DNA of 64,000 bases from Candidatus Accumulibacter similis (GTDB lineage Bacteria > Pseudomonadota > Gammaproteobacteria > Burkholderiales > Rhodocyclaceae): positions 3,778,415-3,842,414 of the forward strand of contig CP054595.1 of NCBI GenBank assembly GCA_013347225.1, written 5' to 3'. Numbering within the stretch: position 1 is the first letter of the stretch; every line of letters begins with the position of its first letter. The notes below the pieces were generated by a model. That model had not been told where the DNA came from. It made no database searches and saw nothing but the letters and a program-made list of their open reading frames with translations. Both the position numbers and the translations under genes were made by a program. Shown here in pieces: positions 50,349 to 57,876 of this stretch.

Positions 50349-50956
50349 GCTCGTTCCTGCTCAATGAGGGCTTCATCCACGTACGCAATCTTCTGTTCCC
50401 GCAGCTCACAGGCCGTCGCCACCAGCTCGTCGTGGCTGTGGAACATGTCCACCTGCGGCAGTCCGACCAGATCAAGCAGCCGGGCCATCGTATGCGGATG
50501 GGCCTCGGTACTCCCGTCCAAAAGGATGTGAACGATGGACACCCCGAGTAGTTCCAGGGCACGGCTGACCAGAAGGGTACGGTGGCAATCCAGCGGCTCT
50601 TTCTCGGCGCACATCAGCGCGATGCGGTACTTCTGCGCTCCGTTCAGCACTCTGTCGATGCCCGATTTGAAGATCGATGTCTGAGCCAGACGGTCATACC
50701 GCACTTTGCCGCCCGCGTAGCAGGCGGGATCCTCTGAACGGGCGCCCAACTCCTTGCCGACGAAGACATAGGCGATGCCGTGCTTCTTTAACTCGCCGGA
50801 CAGCGTGTCCTTGTTGAACTGCGGATTGTGGCGGCTGAAGGGGCTGGAGCGAACGTCCGCAATGGCGGTCACGCGGTTCAGTTCGAGTAGATCGAGAAAT
50901 TTCTCGATGGTGTGGGTCGAATGTCCGACGGTGTATATGGTGATTGGACTGGTCAT
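50345..50956 (-). CDS. DUF488 family protein (first in operon)
   Basis: A 203-residue protein: ITIYTVGHSTHTIEKFLDLLELNRVTAIADVRSSPFSRHNPQFNKDTL, the DUF488 signature, and CAEKEPLDCHRTLLVSRALELLGVSIVHILLDGSTEAHPH. ATG at 50954-50956, overlapping the upstream gene by 4 bases. Function unknown; DUF488 proteins often pair with other short accessory genes. Confidence 0.88.
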   Translation of the reverse strand: MTSPITIYTVGHSTHTIEKFLDLLELNRVTAIADVRSSPFSRHNPQFNKDTLSGELKKHGIAYVFVGKELGARSEDPACYAGGKVRYDRLAQTSIFKSGIDRVLNGAQKYRIALMCAEKEPLDCHRTLLVSRALELLGVSIVHILLDGSTEAHPHTMARLLDLVGLPQVDMFHSHDELVATACELREQKIAYVDEALIEQERA

Positions 50957-51660
50957 GGCCGCATGCCTTCACGTTGGATCACTGCCGCCACGAGCTTGTA
51001 GCGGCACGACTCTCCGTTCTGCTTTTGCATGGGCTCCCCGAGGCTCACACAAAGGCAGCACTCGCCCAGTGTATACATTCCGTCAGCCCGCGCCTTGTAG
51101 TCACGTTCGAAGAGCGGATCGGTGACCCAAAGCGCATACCGGACGCCACGGTGCTGAAAAGCAGCCTGCACTCGGCGCTTCGGATTCCCAAAAGCCGCAC
51201 CCGGCGCGAGCACTTTCAGTTCAAGAGCTGAAACGCGAATCAGGACGAGGGAGTTCGGCAATGCATCGGCATCGGCTTGGAGAATCTCGTCATTCGCACC
51301 GTTGAACGTGCTGCGGGTGTTCGTCCAAAGGGTTGCGGGGTTCTCGACGTAGCGCTGAAGCTCTGGCCAGCCGGCTTGGCGAACCTTCGTCCAGTAGTAT
51401 TCAGGATCGAGCAACCAGTTCTCCGTCTGGCAGGCGTGCGGTTGATTCCGGATCAGGGGGACATCGATGATGTCGAGCACTCTCGGCTCGTTTCCGTCCT
51501 GGTACTGGCGCTCGTCTTCGGAGACTTCCTCGTTCGGCCTGGCGCTTATGGGCCTGATCCACGAACCGGGACCGGCGTCGAGTACTTCCCGCCCAGCCAC
51601 GCAGCGGCCGGACAACTTCTTGGAGTTGGCGAGGCACAGAATGCGCTTCACGATGGCCAT
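50953..51660 (-). CDS. Dual OB-like domain protein
   Basis: A 235-residue protein. RILCLANSKKLSGRCVAGREVLDAGPGSWIRPISARPNEEVSE at the start and LPNSLVLIRVSALELKV...RYALWVTDPLFERDY and CLCVSLGEPM suit proteins annotated as dual OB domain-containing. The first gene of a three-gene, overlapping unit with two DUF488 genes. No catalytic site is evident; nucleic-acid or nucleotide binding would be the plain expectation of OB folds. Confidence 0.75.
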   Translation of the reverse strand: MAIVKRILCLANSKKLSGRCVAGREVLDAGPGSWIRPISARPNEEVSEDERQYQDGNEPRVLDIIDVPLIRNQPHACQTENWLLDPEYYWTKVRQAGWPELQRYVENPATLWTNTRSTFNGANDEILQADADALPNSLVLIRVSALELKVLAPGAAFGNPKRRVQAAFQHRGVRYALWVTDPLFERDYKARADGMYTLGECCLCVSLGEPMQKQNGESCRYKLVAAVIQREGMRP

Positions 51661-51716
51661 TTAGGGCTCCTGCTCTCGATCGAACGGGCTACATATTAGA
51701 CTGGTGCAGAGCGTTC

Positions 51717-52477
51717 TCATTGACACGACCCTCTGGAAGCCCAATCGGGATAGGAGAAAGCCTCCCGGCCTCCCCCACACCACCGGACGAACGGGTCACG
51801 TATCCGGCGGTTCGATGAAGCAAATTCCTGTCGCGGCGCAAGGCTCGGCAGTCCCATTTGTTCGAAGAAGCGCAAGGGTAGCACGATCGACAGGGCCGGC
51901 GTCTGCGACACCCGCCATGGACCGTGTGCGGACTTGCTGGCATGCCACGCTGCACGCACAGACACGCCACGTTTGCGCAGTTCCCGATAGCCCGCTCGCC
52001 CGCATTGCTTTCCAGAGATGGCAGCGAAACCTGCGTCGTACCCACTTGTCGAGGGCGCGCAAAGGGCTCAGCACCTCGGTGATTCCGACGTACGCTTTCC
52101 AACCAATGGGGCTTCTCCAGGCTCTGCGACGACGGCGGCGAAGGTGGTGCCTCTTGTCCGACGGGTCGGTTCGCGCACGCGGTCCTTGAGCTTGTCGAGG
52201 GCCTTGTCGGCCAGCTTGAGCTTGGCACCGTTGCGGCTGACCGTGAAGCCCAGGAACTTGCGGTTGATGGGCCGATCGAGCGCGCTTTTCGGCCTCCGTG
52301 CGCCGAACACAATCCCGCCCAGAACTCCTCATATGGCATGCCCTGTTCCTGTTTGGCTCGCCAATGTGCGTCGATACCGTCCCCGCCCGTTGTCCTGGAA
52401 GACTTGACCGCAATGTGGGCAGACGCGCGGTGGTTCAGTCTTGAGCTTCTTCTCGCAGCAAAGACAGGACTTCTGCA
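51717..52477 (-). pseudogene. Decayed zinc-finger/group II intron RT module, copy 2
   Basis: From the ATG at 52475-52477: MQKSCLCCEKKLKTEPPRV, CPHCGQVFQDNGRGR, then a one-base frameshift relative to copy 1. The RT part continues in several frames: INRKFLGFTVSRNGAKLKLADKALDKLKDRVREPTRRTRG, LRALDKWVRRRFRCHLWK, and finally MSVRAAWHASKSAHGPWRVSQTPALSIVLPLRFFEQMGLPSLAP, the normal RT/maturase end. The same zinc finger-RT junction as in copy 1 is kept. It carries the intron 3' domains (51745-51813), which copy 1 lacks. Confidence 0.75.
51745..51813 (-). ncRNA. Group II intron 3' end (domains V-VI)
   Basis: On the minus strand the run from GAACCGCCGGA to TCCGGTGGTGTG forms the conserved domain V hairpin, then a second hairpin with a CCGGGAGG/CCTATCCCG stem resembles domain VI. 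It lies directly after the RT/maturase C-terminus, as expected for the ribozyme 3' end. The 5' part of the intron is absent, so it is not functional. Confidence 0.6.
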
Positions 52478-52494
52478 TAGTAATCTCCCAAAGC

Positions 52495-52565
52495 CCCCAA
52501 CCGTGAAAGCTCAGGCGAAAGGCCGCGGCTTTATGCGGCCGGTCGCCTGGAGCGCCGGGTTGGGC
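52495..52565 (-). repeat. attC-like site C
   Basis: Outer boxes CCCCAAC (52495-52501) and GTTGGGC (52559-52565, matching GTTRRRY). Inner arms CTCAGGCGA and TCGCCTGGAG are complementary around a GC-rich stem-loop. 71 bases, a normal attC length. Confidence 0.75.
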
Positions 52566-52816
52566 GAAAGGCCAAGAGCGTAGCCACTGCTGACCGGAAA
52601 GGCAATAACCCTACCCGGCAAGAGCCCTACCGACGGATCCCAGCCGCAAGCGCGCCCGCCGAGGAGACCACAGGACACGAACGACCGGCAACCAGGCCGC
52701 CGCGTCAGCCCCCGTAACGCTGCTACCGGAAGCGCTATCGAAGACCGCCGCTTCCCGCGAAGCCGAAGCCGACTGCCGCGACCACAACGAGAACTCCCGC
52801 GCTTTCCTTCGCGAGG
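52566..52816 (-). other. Cassette-like stretch without a clear gene
   Basis: About 250 bases between attC-like sites C and D. A minus-strand frame ends LSPNPALQATGRIKPRPFA inside site C, the usual translation of attC sequence. I see no domain; it may be a non-coding cassette. Confidence 0.45.
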
Positions 52817-52905
52817 ACCCAACGTCAAGCTTGAACGGACCGGCCGCAAGCGGCGAGGCCTCTTCAGGCGGCTTGCAGCCGGTCCGCTCTAAGCGCCGGT
52901 CAGGC
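52817..52905 (-). repeat. attC-like site D
   Basis: Outer boxes ACCCAAC (52817-52823) and GTCAGGC (52899-52905). Inner arms CGGACCGGC/GCCGGTCCG are exact complements. The DUF2442 gene stop (TAG at 52889-52891) lies inside it. Confidence 0.65.
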
Positions 52906-53203
52906 CCGATGATCGTGTGTTCAACCATTTCTTCAACGAGGTCTGACTCTCTCCAGAGGCTCTTCCCGCCAACAGAGCTTCCACACTAATGTCTTCGTCA
53001 ATAGCCTCCCAATGGATGCCTCGACCCATTCCAATCAACCGCCACCTCTTTCGTTCATCAGCCGTGGCATGCACCAGGCGCGGATACCATGCGAGCGGAA
53101 CAGAGATCGTCCGCCCGTCAGCAAGATCGACGTGCAAAGAATCCTCAGTGACCCGCACGGCTTGGGCGAGGGGAATCTCGATTTCAATCACGGAAATACT
53201 CAT
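52889..53203 (-). CDS. DUF2442 protein
   Basis: A 104-residue protein: AQAVRVTEDSLHVDLADGRTISVPLAWYPRLVHATADERKRWRLIGMGRGIHWEAIDEDISVEALLAG is the DUF2442 pattern, with W-P-L and 'IHWE.IDEDIS...LL'. It overlaps the DUF4160 gene by 20 bases. Pairs of DUF4160 and DUF2442 act like toxin-antitoxin modules, though this has not been shown generally. Confidence 0.9.
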   Translation of the reverse strand: MSISVIEIEIPLAQAVRVTEDSLHVDLADGRTISVPLAWYPRLVHATADERKRWRLIGMGRGIHWEAIDEDISVEALLAGRASGESQTSLKKWLNTRSSGLTGA

Positions 53204-53420
53204 TCCAGGCCTCCATCAATTCAGACTGATGCTTCTCGACGAGCTTCTCAATGCGGCTGATTTCGCCTCGTGACAAGCCTCCACTGCTTTGAAGACGAAC
53301 CGGGTCGAGCCAGAATTTGGCGATGCAATCTTCACGCTCCACGTGGATATGCTCGGGCTCATCTCGATCACTGGCGTAGAAGAAAAGCCGAAACGCTCCG
53401 ACACGCAAGACAGTGGGCAT
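53184..53420 (-). CDS. DUF4160 protein
   Basis: A 78-residue protein: MPTVLRVGAFRLFFYASDRDEPEHIHVEREDCIAKFWLDPVRLQSSGGLSRGEISRIEKLVEKHQSELMEAWNEYF. The 'P.....G.RF.F...D..EP.HIHV' start is characteristic. Forms the first gene of the pair with DUF2442. A cassette gene by position. Confidence 0.9.
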   Translation of the reverse strand: MPTVLRVGAFRLFFYASDRDEPEHIHVEREDCIAKFWLDPVRLQSSGGLSRGEISRIEKLVEKHQSELMEAWNEYFRD

Positions 53421-53602
53421 TCGGACTATCCTCGGGACGCCATGCGCCTAACGACCAAGACCAACCTCGCGCGCAGCGCGTCGGACGTATGCTTCCGCTA
53501 GTGGAATCAGAATCAACAGAGGCTCTCCTTGCGTCTGAAACACGTGGTCTGTCCCCTATTACCGTGGTCCCCTATTACCGTGAAGTAACGCGCCATCCCC
53601 GG

Positions 53603-53674
53603 CGCACACGTGCAAGCTCAGCCGACGGCAAAAAGCGCAGCTTTTTGACGGTCGGCTGGAGCGGGATGTTAGAC
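53603..53674 (-). repeat. attC-like site E
   Basis: Right box GTTAGAC (53668-53674) holds the TAA stop of the next gene. Inner arms CTCAGCCGAC and GTCGGCTGGAG are complementary around an AAAAAGC/GCTTTTT loop stem. The left box is degraded. A separate GCCTAAC box lies at 53446-53452. Confidence 0.7.
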
Positions 53675-54496
53675 CTCACCGCCAGCTTGCTCACGTAACC
53701 TCCTTGCTAGCATCTCGGCATTTGCTTCGTGCTTGAATTCTGTATGCATGACTATGTCAAGGAAGACCTTCACCTTCAGCACCTCCTCCAGCGTGATCTC
53801 TCTCTGTTTTACCTGGGAATGTGCAGCTTGGCTCGATCGAATGGTGTAGATCGAGCGAAATTCATCGATGATTTCTTGGCTTTGAGTGATCCTGCGCAGT
53901 CCCCTTTGTAGGTCCTTCAGCTCGTTACCCAGCTTCGACACTTTGAGTATCCGAGAGGCTATAAAGTGTTCGAAGGCACGATAAAAACACATAAAAGCTT
54001 CGCGCCGAAAATTGAGTTCGGCGAAATTCATCCGCAAGAGTAGCAGGCCACGCGCGTACTCCCCCGTAAGCACGGACGTTCGCTCACGCGCCACGATGCC
54101 AAAGACGAGTACAACGCTGTAAACGTCTGCTTCCTTTAGCTCCGTGAGCTCACCGTGCTGCATGGGACTCTGTGCGACTATTGCAGCACGATAGCCCCTT
54201 GTACCTTCCATGTCCTCGGTGACGGCAAAGACAGGGCGCACCCAAGGTTCTTCAGCCCAAGCGAATGCGCCAAGTGATCCGACGTTCAGCGCAATCAAGA
54301 AGCAGAGGATGACTTGGTGTGCTTCTGCGAGTTGCTCAAATTCCGGATTTTCCGGATGCCGGGGCCGAACAGACAGTGTGAACTCCCGCTCGCTAACCTT
54401 ATGAACGCGCATATTGGTAGCCTCACTTTGGAACAGTCGGAACGCCTCATTGCTGAGCGTATGCGAGTGGCTCTTAATTCGGCAGGAGATCCACAT
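53669..54496 (-). CDS. Unknown cassette-encoded protein
   Basis: A 275-residue protein, or 247 if the ATG at 54410-54412 (MRVHKV) is used; the upstream ATG at 54496 sits almost on an attC box and has no ribosome-binding site. No membrane helix or known domain is apparent. Conserved-looking patches: EREFTLSVRPRHPENPEFEQLAEAHQVILCFLIALNVGSLGAFAW and CFYRAFEHFIASRILKVSKLGNELKDLQRGLRRITQSQEIIDEFRSIYTIRSSQAAHSQ. The last looks like a helical HEPN-type stretch (R-x4-H pattern not seen). Lower GC than its surroundings. Confidence 0.6.
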   Translation of the reverse strand: MWISCRIKSHSHTLSNEAFRLFQSEATNMRVHKVSEREFTLSVRPRHPENPEFEQLAEAHQVILCFLIALNVGSLGAFAWAEEPWVRPVFAVTEDMEGTRGYRAAIVAQSPMQHGELTELKEADVYSVVLVFGIVARERTSVLTGEYARGLLLLRMNFAELNFRREAFMCFYRAFEHFIASRILKVSKLGNELKDLQRGLRRITQSQEIIDEFRSIYTIRSSQAAHSQVKQREITLEEVLKVKVFLDIVMHTEFKHEANAEMLARRLREQAGGEV

Positions 54497-54499
54497 GCG

Positions 54500-54598
54500 G
54501 TCTAACGTTTGACGTGAGGGGCCGCCGCAGCGGCGAAGCCGCGAAGGGAAACTGCAAGCGCAGCTTGCAGGCGGTCCCTCTCGACGGAAGGGTTAGCG
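54500..54598 (-). repeat. attC-like site F
   Basis: Left box GTCTAAC (54500-54506, perfect) and right box GTTAGCG (54592-54598, one change). Inner arms GAGGGGCCGC and GCGGTCCCTC are nearly complementary. The unknown gene starts right beside the left box. The IS110 element begins directly on its right side. Confidence 0.72.
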
Positions 54599-54605
54599 AA
54601 GTAAT

Positions 54606-56250
54606 CGGGCCGCGGCCGCAAATCGTCCCGAAGAAACACGAGGTGAGCGGTGTGTGGCAAGGTGGAATGCGGCGCTACGGAAGACCGATGCAGCAATGGT
54701 GTGAATTGCCCGCAGGTTGGCGTGGTTCTGGGTGACGTCATCGACATTGGTGAATGGACCCGGCGGTTTGCAGCCACCGGATCGATATCCCGTTTGAGAG
54801 AGTGAGCAAGACGACGCACCCGAGGTAGCGCCACATTCCGCAACGAATGATGGAGCAAGCCATGGCGCAACGCAATCGCAGCATGAGTGCCAAGCTCGGC
54901 AAACGCCGCGCCGCACTGACCCTCGCCCACCCCAATGCGGCCGGTGTCGACATCGGCAGCGCCTCGCATTGCGTCGCTGTGCCGCCCGACCGGGATGATG
55001 AGCCGGTGCGCGAATTCAAGAGCTTCACGGCGGACCTCGAACGCCTGGCCGACTGGCTCAAGGACTGTGGCGTGGACACCGTGGCCATGGAATCGACCGG
55101 TGTCTACTGGATCCCGCTGTTCGAGCTTCTGGACGCCCGCGGTTTCACGGTGTTGCTGGTCAATGCCCGGCATGTGAAGAATGTCTCCGGGCGCAAGTCC
55201 GACGTGCTGGATTGCCAATGGCTGCAACAGCTGATGACCCATGGTTTGCTGCGGGGTGCCTTCCGCCCGGCCGACGGCATCTGCGCGCTGCGTTCGCTGT
55301 CGCGCCAGCGTGAGATGTTGCTGCGAAGCCAGGGCCGCCATGTTCAGCACATGCAGAAGGCGCTGACACAGATGAACATCCAACTCGCCAACGTGATCTC
55401 GGATGTCGTTGGCGAAACGGGTCAGAAGATCCTGCGCGCCATCGTTGGCGGCGAGCGCGACGGCCAAGTGCTGGCGGCGATGAAGAATGCGCGCATCCGG
55501 GCCAGCCGGGAGGAGATCGCCAAGAGCCTGCAAGGCAACTGGCGCGCCGAACACCTGTTCGCGCTCAAGCAGGCGCTGGCCCTGTTCGACTTCATCGGCA
55601 CCCAGCTGACCGGGTGCGATGCCGAGATCGAAGCCCAGATGAAGCGACTGCAGGTTCACGACGCCGGGCCGGACAAGGCCAGGCGTCGCGGCTGCGCCCG
55701 CAACGCGCCGAAGTTCAATCTGCGCCAGTTGATGTTCAAGATGTGCGGCGTCGATCTCACCCGCATCGATGGCATCGACATCACAACGGCGCTGACGGTG
55801 ATCTCCGAAGTCGGGCCGGACATGTCACGCTTTCCGACGGTCAAGCATTTCGCCGCCTGGCTGGGCTTGTGCCCAGGGACCAGGATCACCGGCAGCAAAG
55901 TGATCAGCGCCAAGACCAGGCGGGTCGCCAACCGAGCCGCCCAGGCCCTGCGTCTCGCCGCTGCCGCCCTGCGCACCAGCCAGTCGGCTCTGGGCGCCTG
56001 CTTCCGCCGCATGTGCGCGCACATGGGCAAGCCCAAGGCCGTCACCGCCGCCGCCGATAAGCTCGCTCGCCTGATCTACACCCTGCTGACCAAGGGCGAG
56101 GAATACACCGACCAAGGCCAGGACTACTTCGAGGAACGCTACCGCGAACGAGTCGTCCGACAACTCTCCCAGCGTGCCGAAAAACTCGGCCTGAAACTCA
56201 TCACCACTCCACAAACCGCGTGAACGAACCATTACGAATCAATCACTTGG
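54606..56250 (+). mobile_element. IS110-family insertion sequence
   Basis: An element with one transposase gene, about 240 bases of non-coding DNA before it and about 30 after. Ends are not fixed because the family lacks clear terminal repeats; the left limit is set at the end of the block shared with 49220. It abuts attC-like site F. The long 5' non-coding part suggests an IS110-type arrangement with a possible bridge RNA. Confidence 0.55.
54847..56223 (+). CDS. IS110-family transposase
   Basis: A 458-residue recombinase with the DEDD (RuvC-like) N-terminal domain: AAGVDIGSASHCVAV (first Asp), TVAMESTGVYWIPLFELL (Glu), NARHVKNVSGRKSDVLDCQWLQQL (Asp pair). The C-terminal Transposase_20 domain has IDGIDITTALTVISEVGPDMSRFPTVKHFAAWLGLCPGTRITGSKV with the catalytic Ser region. 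Full-length, no frameshift, so likely active. The IS110 type needs no terminal inverted repeats and is guided by an RNA in characterised members. Confidence 0.95.
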   Translation: MMEQAMAQRNRSMSAKLGKRRAALTLAHPNAAGVDIGSASHCVAVPPDRDDEPVREFKSFTADLERLADWLKDCGVDTVAMESTGVYWIPLFELLDARGFTVLLVNARHVKNVSGRKSDVLDCQWLQQLMTHGLLRGAFRPADGICALRSLSRQREMLLRSQGRHVQHMQKALTQMNIQLANVISDVVGETGQKILRAIVGGERDGQVLAAMKNARIRASREEIAKSLQGNWRAEHLFALKQALALFDFIGTQLTGCDAEIEAQMKRLQVHDAGPDKARRRGCARNAPKFNLRQLMFKMCGVDLTRIDGIDITTALTVISEVGPDMSRFPTVKHFAAWLGLCPGTRITGSKVISAKTRRVANRAAQALRLAAAALRTSQSALGACFRRMCAHMGKPKAVTAAADKLARLIYTLLTKGEEYTDQGQDYFEERYRERVVRQLSQRAEKLGLKLITTPQTA

Positions 56251-56269
56251 GGTGTGTTTCTTGAGAGGG

Positions 56270-56407
56270 CTATTTCTTTCCACGCGGAGGGACGGGCGGC
56301 TTTTGTGGTGGCGGTGGTGGTGCCTTCCGAGGAACCTCTACACTTCCCTTGACCATACGAGTGGGAGGTGGAGGGGGCGGTGGTGGTGGAGCTTTTTCAT
56401 TTGCCAT
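56270..56407 (-). CDS. 45-residue proline-rich protein
   Basis: A short frame: MANEKA, nine prolines, TRMVKGSVEVPRKAPPPPPQKPPVPPRGKK. The ATG at 56405-56407 overlaps the stop of the upstream membrane protein gene by 11 bases. The run of prolines followed by TR-[MV]K-G-V-E-V mirrors the C-terminus of that protein (PPPPPPTRLIKEGVEIVKPQ), which suggests duplication of that tail and gives support to it being a gene. Function unknown. Confidence 0.5.
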   Translation of the reverse strand: MANEKAPPPPPPPPPTRMVKGSVEVPRKAPPPPPQKPPVPPRGKK

Positions 56408-57122
56408 TTTCTTTCTCCTGCTGAGGTTTCACGATTTCAACACCTTCCTTGATTAGCCTTGTGGGCGGAGGTGGAGGCGGTGGAGGTGGTGGGCTTACTT
56501 CCTTCGGTGGCTCGGGCTTCCTTTCGTTCATGATGATTCCTTTGACATCTACTGGTTTAACAACGACTACCTCGGTGGGCTTTCTGGTCTTTGTTTTGTC
56601 TAGGTCACCCATGAAGAAGACTAGAAACGTAACAGCAACCAGTACAGTTGAGATAATAAGAGTGCCGTTGGTCTTGTGGAGGTTTAGCGAGCGTAGGTCG
56701 TTACATTGGGTGTTCTGAGTAGCGCATGCGATGTACTTAGTACAAAGGTAATCATTGAGATAAGTTTCGGCCAGAGAGTCGCCGTCCTTGTACTGTTCAT
56801 ATGTCTTTTGAAGAAGCTGCCGATACTCCTCAGTTGCCTCTGCTGACGGAAGGAACGCGTAGGTGTTGCCATACCAAGAACGGACAAAAAAGTAGATGGC
56901 AGTAACGAGCGTCACGCTACTTAGGCCAAACAAGATTAGAAATGTCACAGTAGCCGTGCCGGCGTGGTCTTTGTCGAAGTTTTGAAGCAGATACGTAAGA
57001 ACGCCAATCAGTGAGACGATGATTGCCATCGGCGTTTGCAGTCGGCCACCAAGTTTCTCGCGAACCTCGATTTCGTGAAAATAGAGCTTCTCATATAGAT
57101 CAAACAGCGGGTTCTTCGGCAT
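56397..57122 (-). CDS. Membrane protein with proline-rich C-terminus
   Basis: A 241-residue protein. Residues 1-26 are charged (EKLYFHEIEVREKLGGRLQTP); then two helices, about 30-48 (IIVSLIGVLTYLLQNF) and 55-82 (TATVTFLILFGLSSVTLVTAIYFFVRSWYG); a soluble loop with CTKYIACATQNTQCN; and a third helix near 155-172 (LIISTVLVAVTFLVFFM). The C-terminus has a run of ten prolines and TRLIKEGVEIVK. Composition is clearly AT-richer than its neighbours. The overall plan resembles small two-to-three-helix effectors seen in conflict systems; no known family is recognised. Confidence 0.7.
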   Translation of the reverse strand: MPKNPLFDLYEKLYFHEIEVREKLGGRLQTPMAIIVSLIGVLTYLLQNFDKDHAGTATVTFLILFGLSSVTLVTAIYFFVRSWYGNTYAFLPSAEATEEYRQLLQKTYEQYKDGDSLAETYLNDYLCTKYIACATQNTQCNDLRSLNLHKTNGTLIISTVLVAVTFLVFFMGDLDKTKTRKPTEVVVVKPVDVKGIIMNERKPEPPKEVSPPPPPPPPPPTRLIKEGVEIVKPQQEKENGK

Positions 57123-57170
57123 AGGAAATTATCCGGGAGAAAGAGCGCTAACGTGATGTCGCAGGCCTAC

Positions 57171-57192
57171 TTGACGCAAAGCTTTGCGTCAA
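57171..57192. promoter_or_regulatory. 22-bp perfect palindrome
   Basis: TTGACGCAAAG and its exact complement with no loop. It is 48 bases upstream of the start codon of the minus-strand membrane protein gene, where an operator would be expected. Confidence 0.55.
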
Positions 57193-57876
57193 TATCCTGA
57201 GGGCATGCACAAGAACAGAAAGTTTCCTCGACAGAACAATGCGGTAAGCCATGCGCCCGTCCACCAAAAATTCCGGCAATTGCGTCAGCGCCCTCCCCGC
57301 TCCGCAACTCATCTCGCTGGGCTTTCAGCCCGGCGAGCATCAATGGGCAAAATATAGCTCAGCGCCGCCACGAATTGCAACCAGAGCAGCTGTGGGCACG
57401 CTCACGACAGGTATCGTCCGATTGATTCCGGCAGTCCACGGATCGTCCCACTGGCTGGCCTCGCCACCAGCAGGTGACGGCGGCGACATCCAAGCGTGCC
57501 CGAAGAGCGCATTGCATGGCAGTCTGGCTTCGTCCAAGCCGTTGCCTCAGTGATCCGCACCCTGCGCGAATGTTTCCCGGCGGCGCGTTTTGGCCGGTAT
57601 CTCTTCAAACTGCGCCACCGCATAGAGACACCGGGCGAATTGTCCGACGGCCGAGCCGCCACCTTGATCGAACAACCATTGCTAACGGAGCCCGCCCTTC
57701 CACCCGAAGCAACCGGTCGGAGTCGTTCAGCGTATGCGTCAGCGACGGCACCGTGTTCAGTACCGCATCGACCCAAGCCCGCCCATTTTTTGCCTCTTCA
57801 GTCTTGCCAGAAAACCCGCGGCGCGCTAATTTCCATTCGGCAATCCTGCCAATGACCCTTTACAGGAGATTCAACC
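57193..57876. other. No clear gene
   Basis: 684 bases. Open frames on both strands up to 136 codons show no domain and no good start; composition is mixed. AGGAG precedes the ATG at 57877. I see nothing I can name. Confidence 0.45.

Noticed and set aside
57251..57855. Overlapping plus-strand frames of 100-136 codons
   Set aside because: No domain, no ribosome-binding site and no agreement in frame; kept as unannotated sequence.
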